Shown here: one piece after another, positions 5,752 through 5,873 of the stretch
How the letters are laid out: the number at the start of each line of letters is the position of its first letter
Position numbering within the stretch: the stretch's first letter is position 1
DNA from: Syntrophaceae bacterium CG2_30_49_12
GTDB lineage: Bacteria > Desulfobacterota > Syntrophia > Syntrophales > CG2-30-49-12
DNA: 5,873 nucleotides
Direction: 5' to 3'
Assembly: GCA_001873675.1 (NCBI GenBank)
Contig: MNZP01000135.1
Span: forward strand, 1-5,873
The notes under the pieces: model-generated
Databases searched by the model: none
Seen by the model: only the letters and a program-made list of their open reading frames with translations
What the model was told of the DNA's origin: nothing
Translations under genes and position numbers: made by a program

Positions 5752-5873
5752 ATGCCAGATATGCACAAAATAGCAGTTATTATTCCCAAATACGGCCTGG
5801 TGGGCGGGGCGGAACGATTTGTCCAGGAATTGACCGAACGTATCGCCCGCAATCCCCGCTACGATATCCACGT
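5752..5873 (+). CDS. Family 4 glycosyltransferase, N-terminal part (runs off right edge)
   Basis: From the ATG at 5752 the frame reads 40 codons to the window end, with MHKIAVIIPKYGLVGGAERF starting at the second ATG (5761). The pattern K-I-A-V-I-I-P...GGAE is the usual first strand and glycine-rich loop of GT-B family 4 enzymes, and an amphipathic helix (FVQELTERIA) follows as expected. Neither ATG has a clear ribosome site; the one at 5761 gives the more usual family length before the first strand. The catalytic donor domain lies beyond the window. The palindromic element ends 11 bp upstream, so this gene's leader has been altered; without it the gene would lie about 15 bp after the GT-C gene, as part of one operon. 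Confidence 0.82.
   Translation, partial: MPDMHKIAVIIPKYGLVGGAERFVQELTERIARNPRYDIH

Overview
The window is a stretch of a surface-polysaccharide (O-antigen, capsule or exopolysaccharide type) biosynthesis locus from a Gram-negative bacterium. The Gram-negative reading rests on a WaaE/KdtX-like glycosyltransferase and on GT-C chemistry, which normally uses polyprenyl-phosphate sugar donors at the membrane. The palindromic repeat near the right end has the GTCATTCC...GGAATGAC style common in Desulfobacterota, Nitrospirota, rickettsial and similar genomes. The species cannot be fixed from sequence reading alone.

Layout: positions 1-923 hold two tightly packed glycosyltransferase family 2 genes on the minus strand, the second one running off the left edge. 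An AT-rich divergent intergenic region follows (924-1097). Everything after it reads on the plus strand: an NAD-dependent sugar-nucleotide epimerase/dehydratase (1098-2045), a 22-codon remnant of a DegT/DnrJ/EryC1/StrS sugar aminotransferase (2051-2119), a left-handed beta-helix acyltransferase (about 2130-2666), a family 4 glycosyltransferase (2736-3944), a multi-pass GT-C membrane glycosyltransferase (3890-5575), a roughly 155-bp palindromic MITE-like element with terminal inverted repeats and flanking direct repeats (5585-5740), and the start of another family 4 glycosyltransferase (from 5752, cut by the right edge).

Inferred working order: the epimerase makes a nucleotide sugar, the aminotransferase (now lost) would have aminated a keto-sugar, the acyltransferase acylates a sugar, and the cytoplasmic GT2/GT4 enzymes assemble a lipid-linked oligosaccharide. 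The GT-C enzyme may add a sugar on the periplasmic face. No polymerase, flippase or initiating sugar-phosphate transferase is visible here.

The cluster looks mosaic. A gene has been reduced to its first codons, a short element has inserted between two genes that appear to have been only about 15 bp apart, the GT-C gene has no ATG start and different arginine codon use from its neighbours, and the complete GT4 enzyme lacks several usual donor-site residues. I see no wholly new system. The best observations are the inserted element, the aminotransferase remnant and the divergent GT4 active site.
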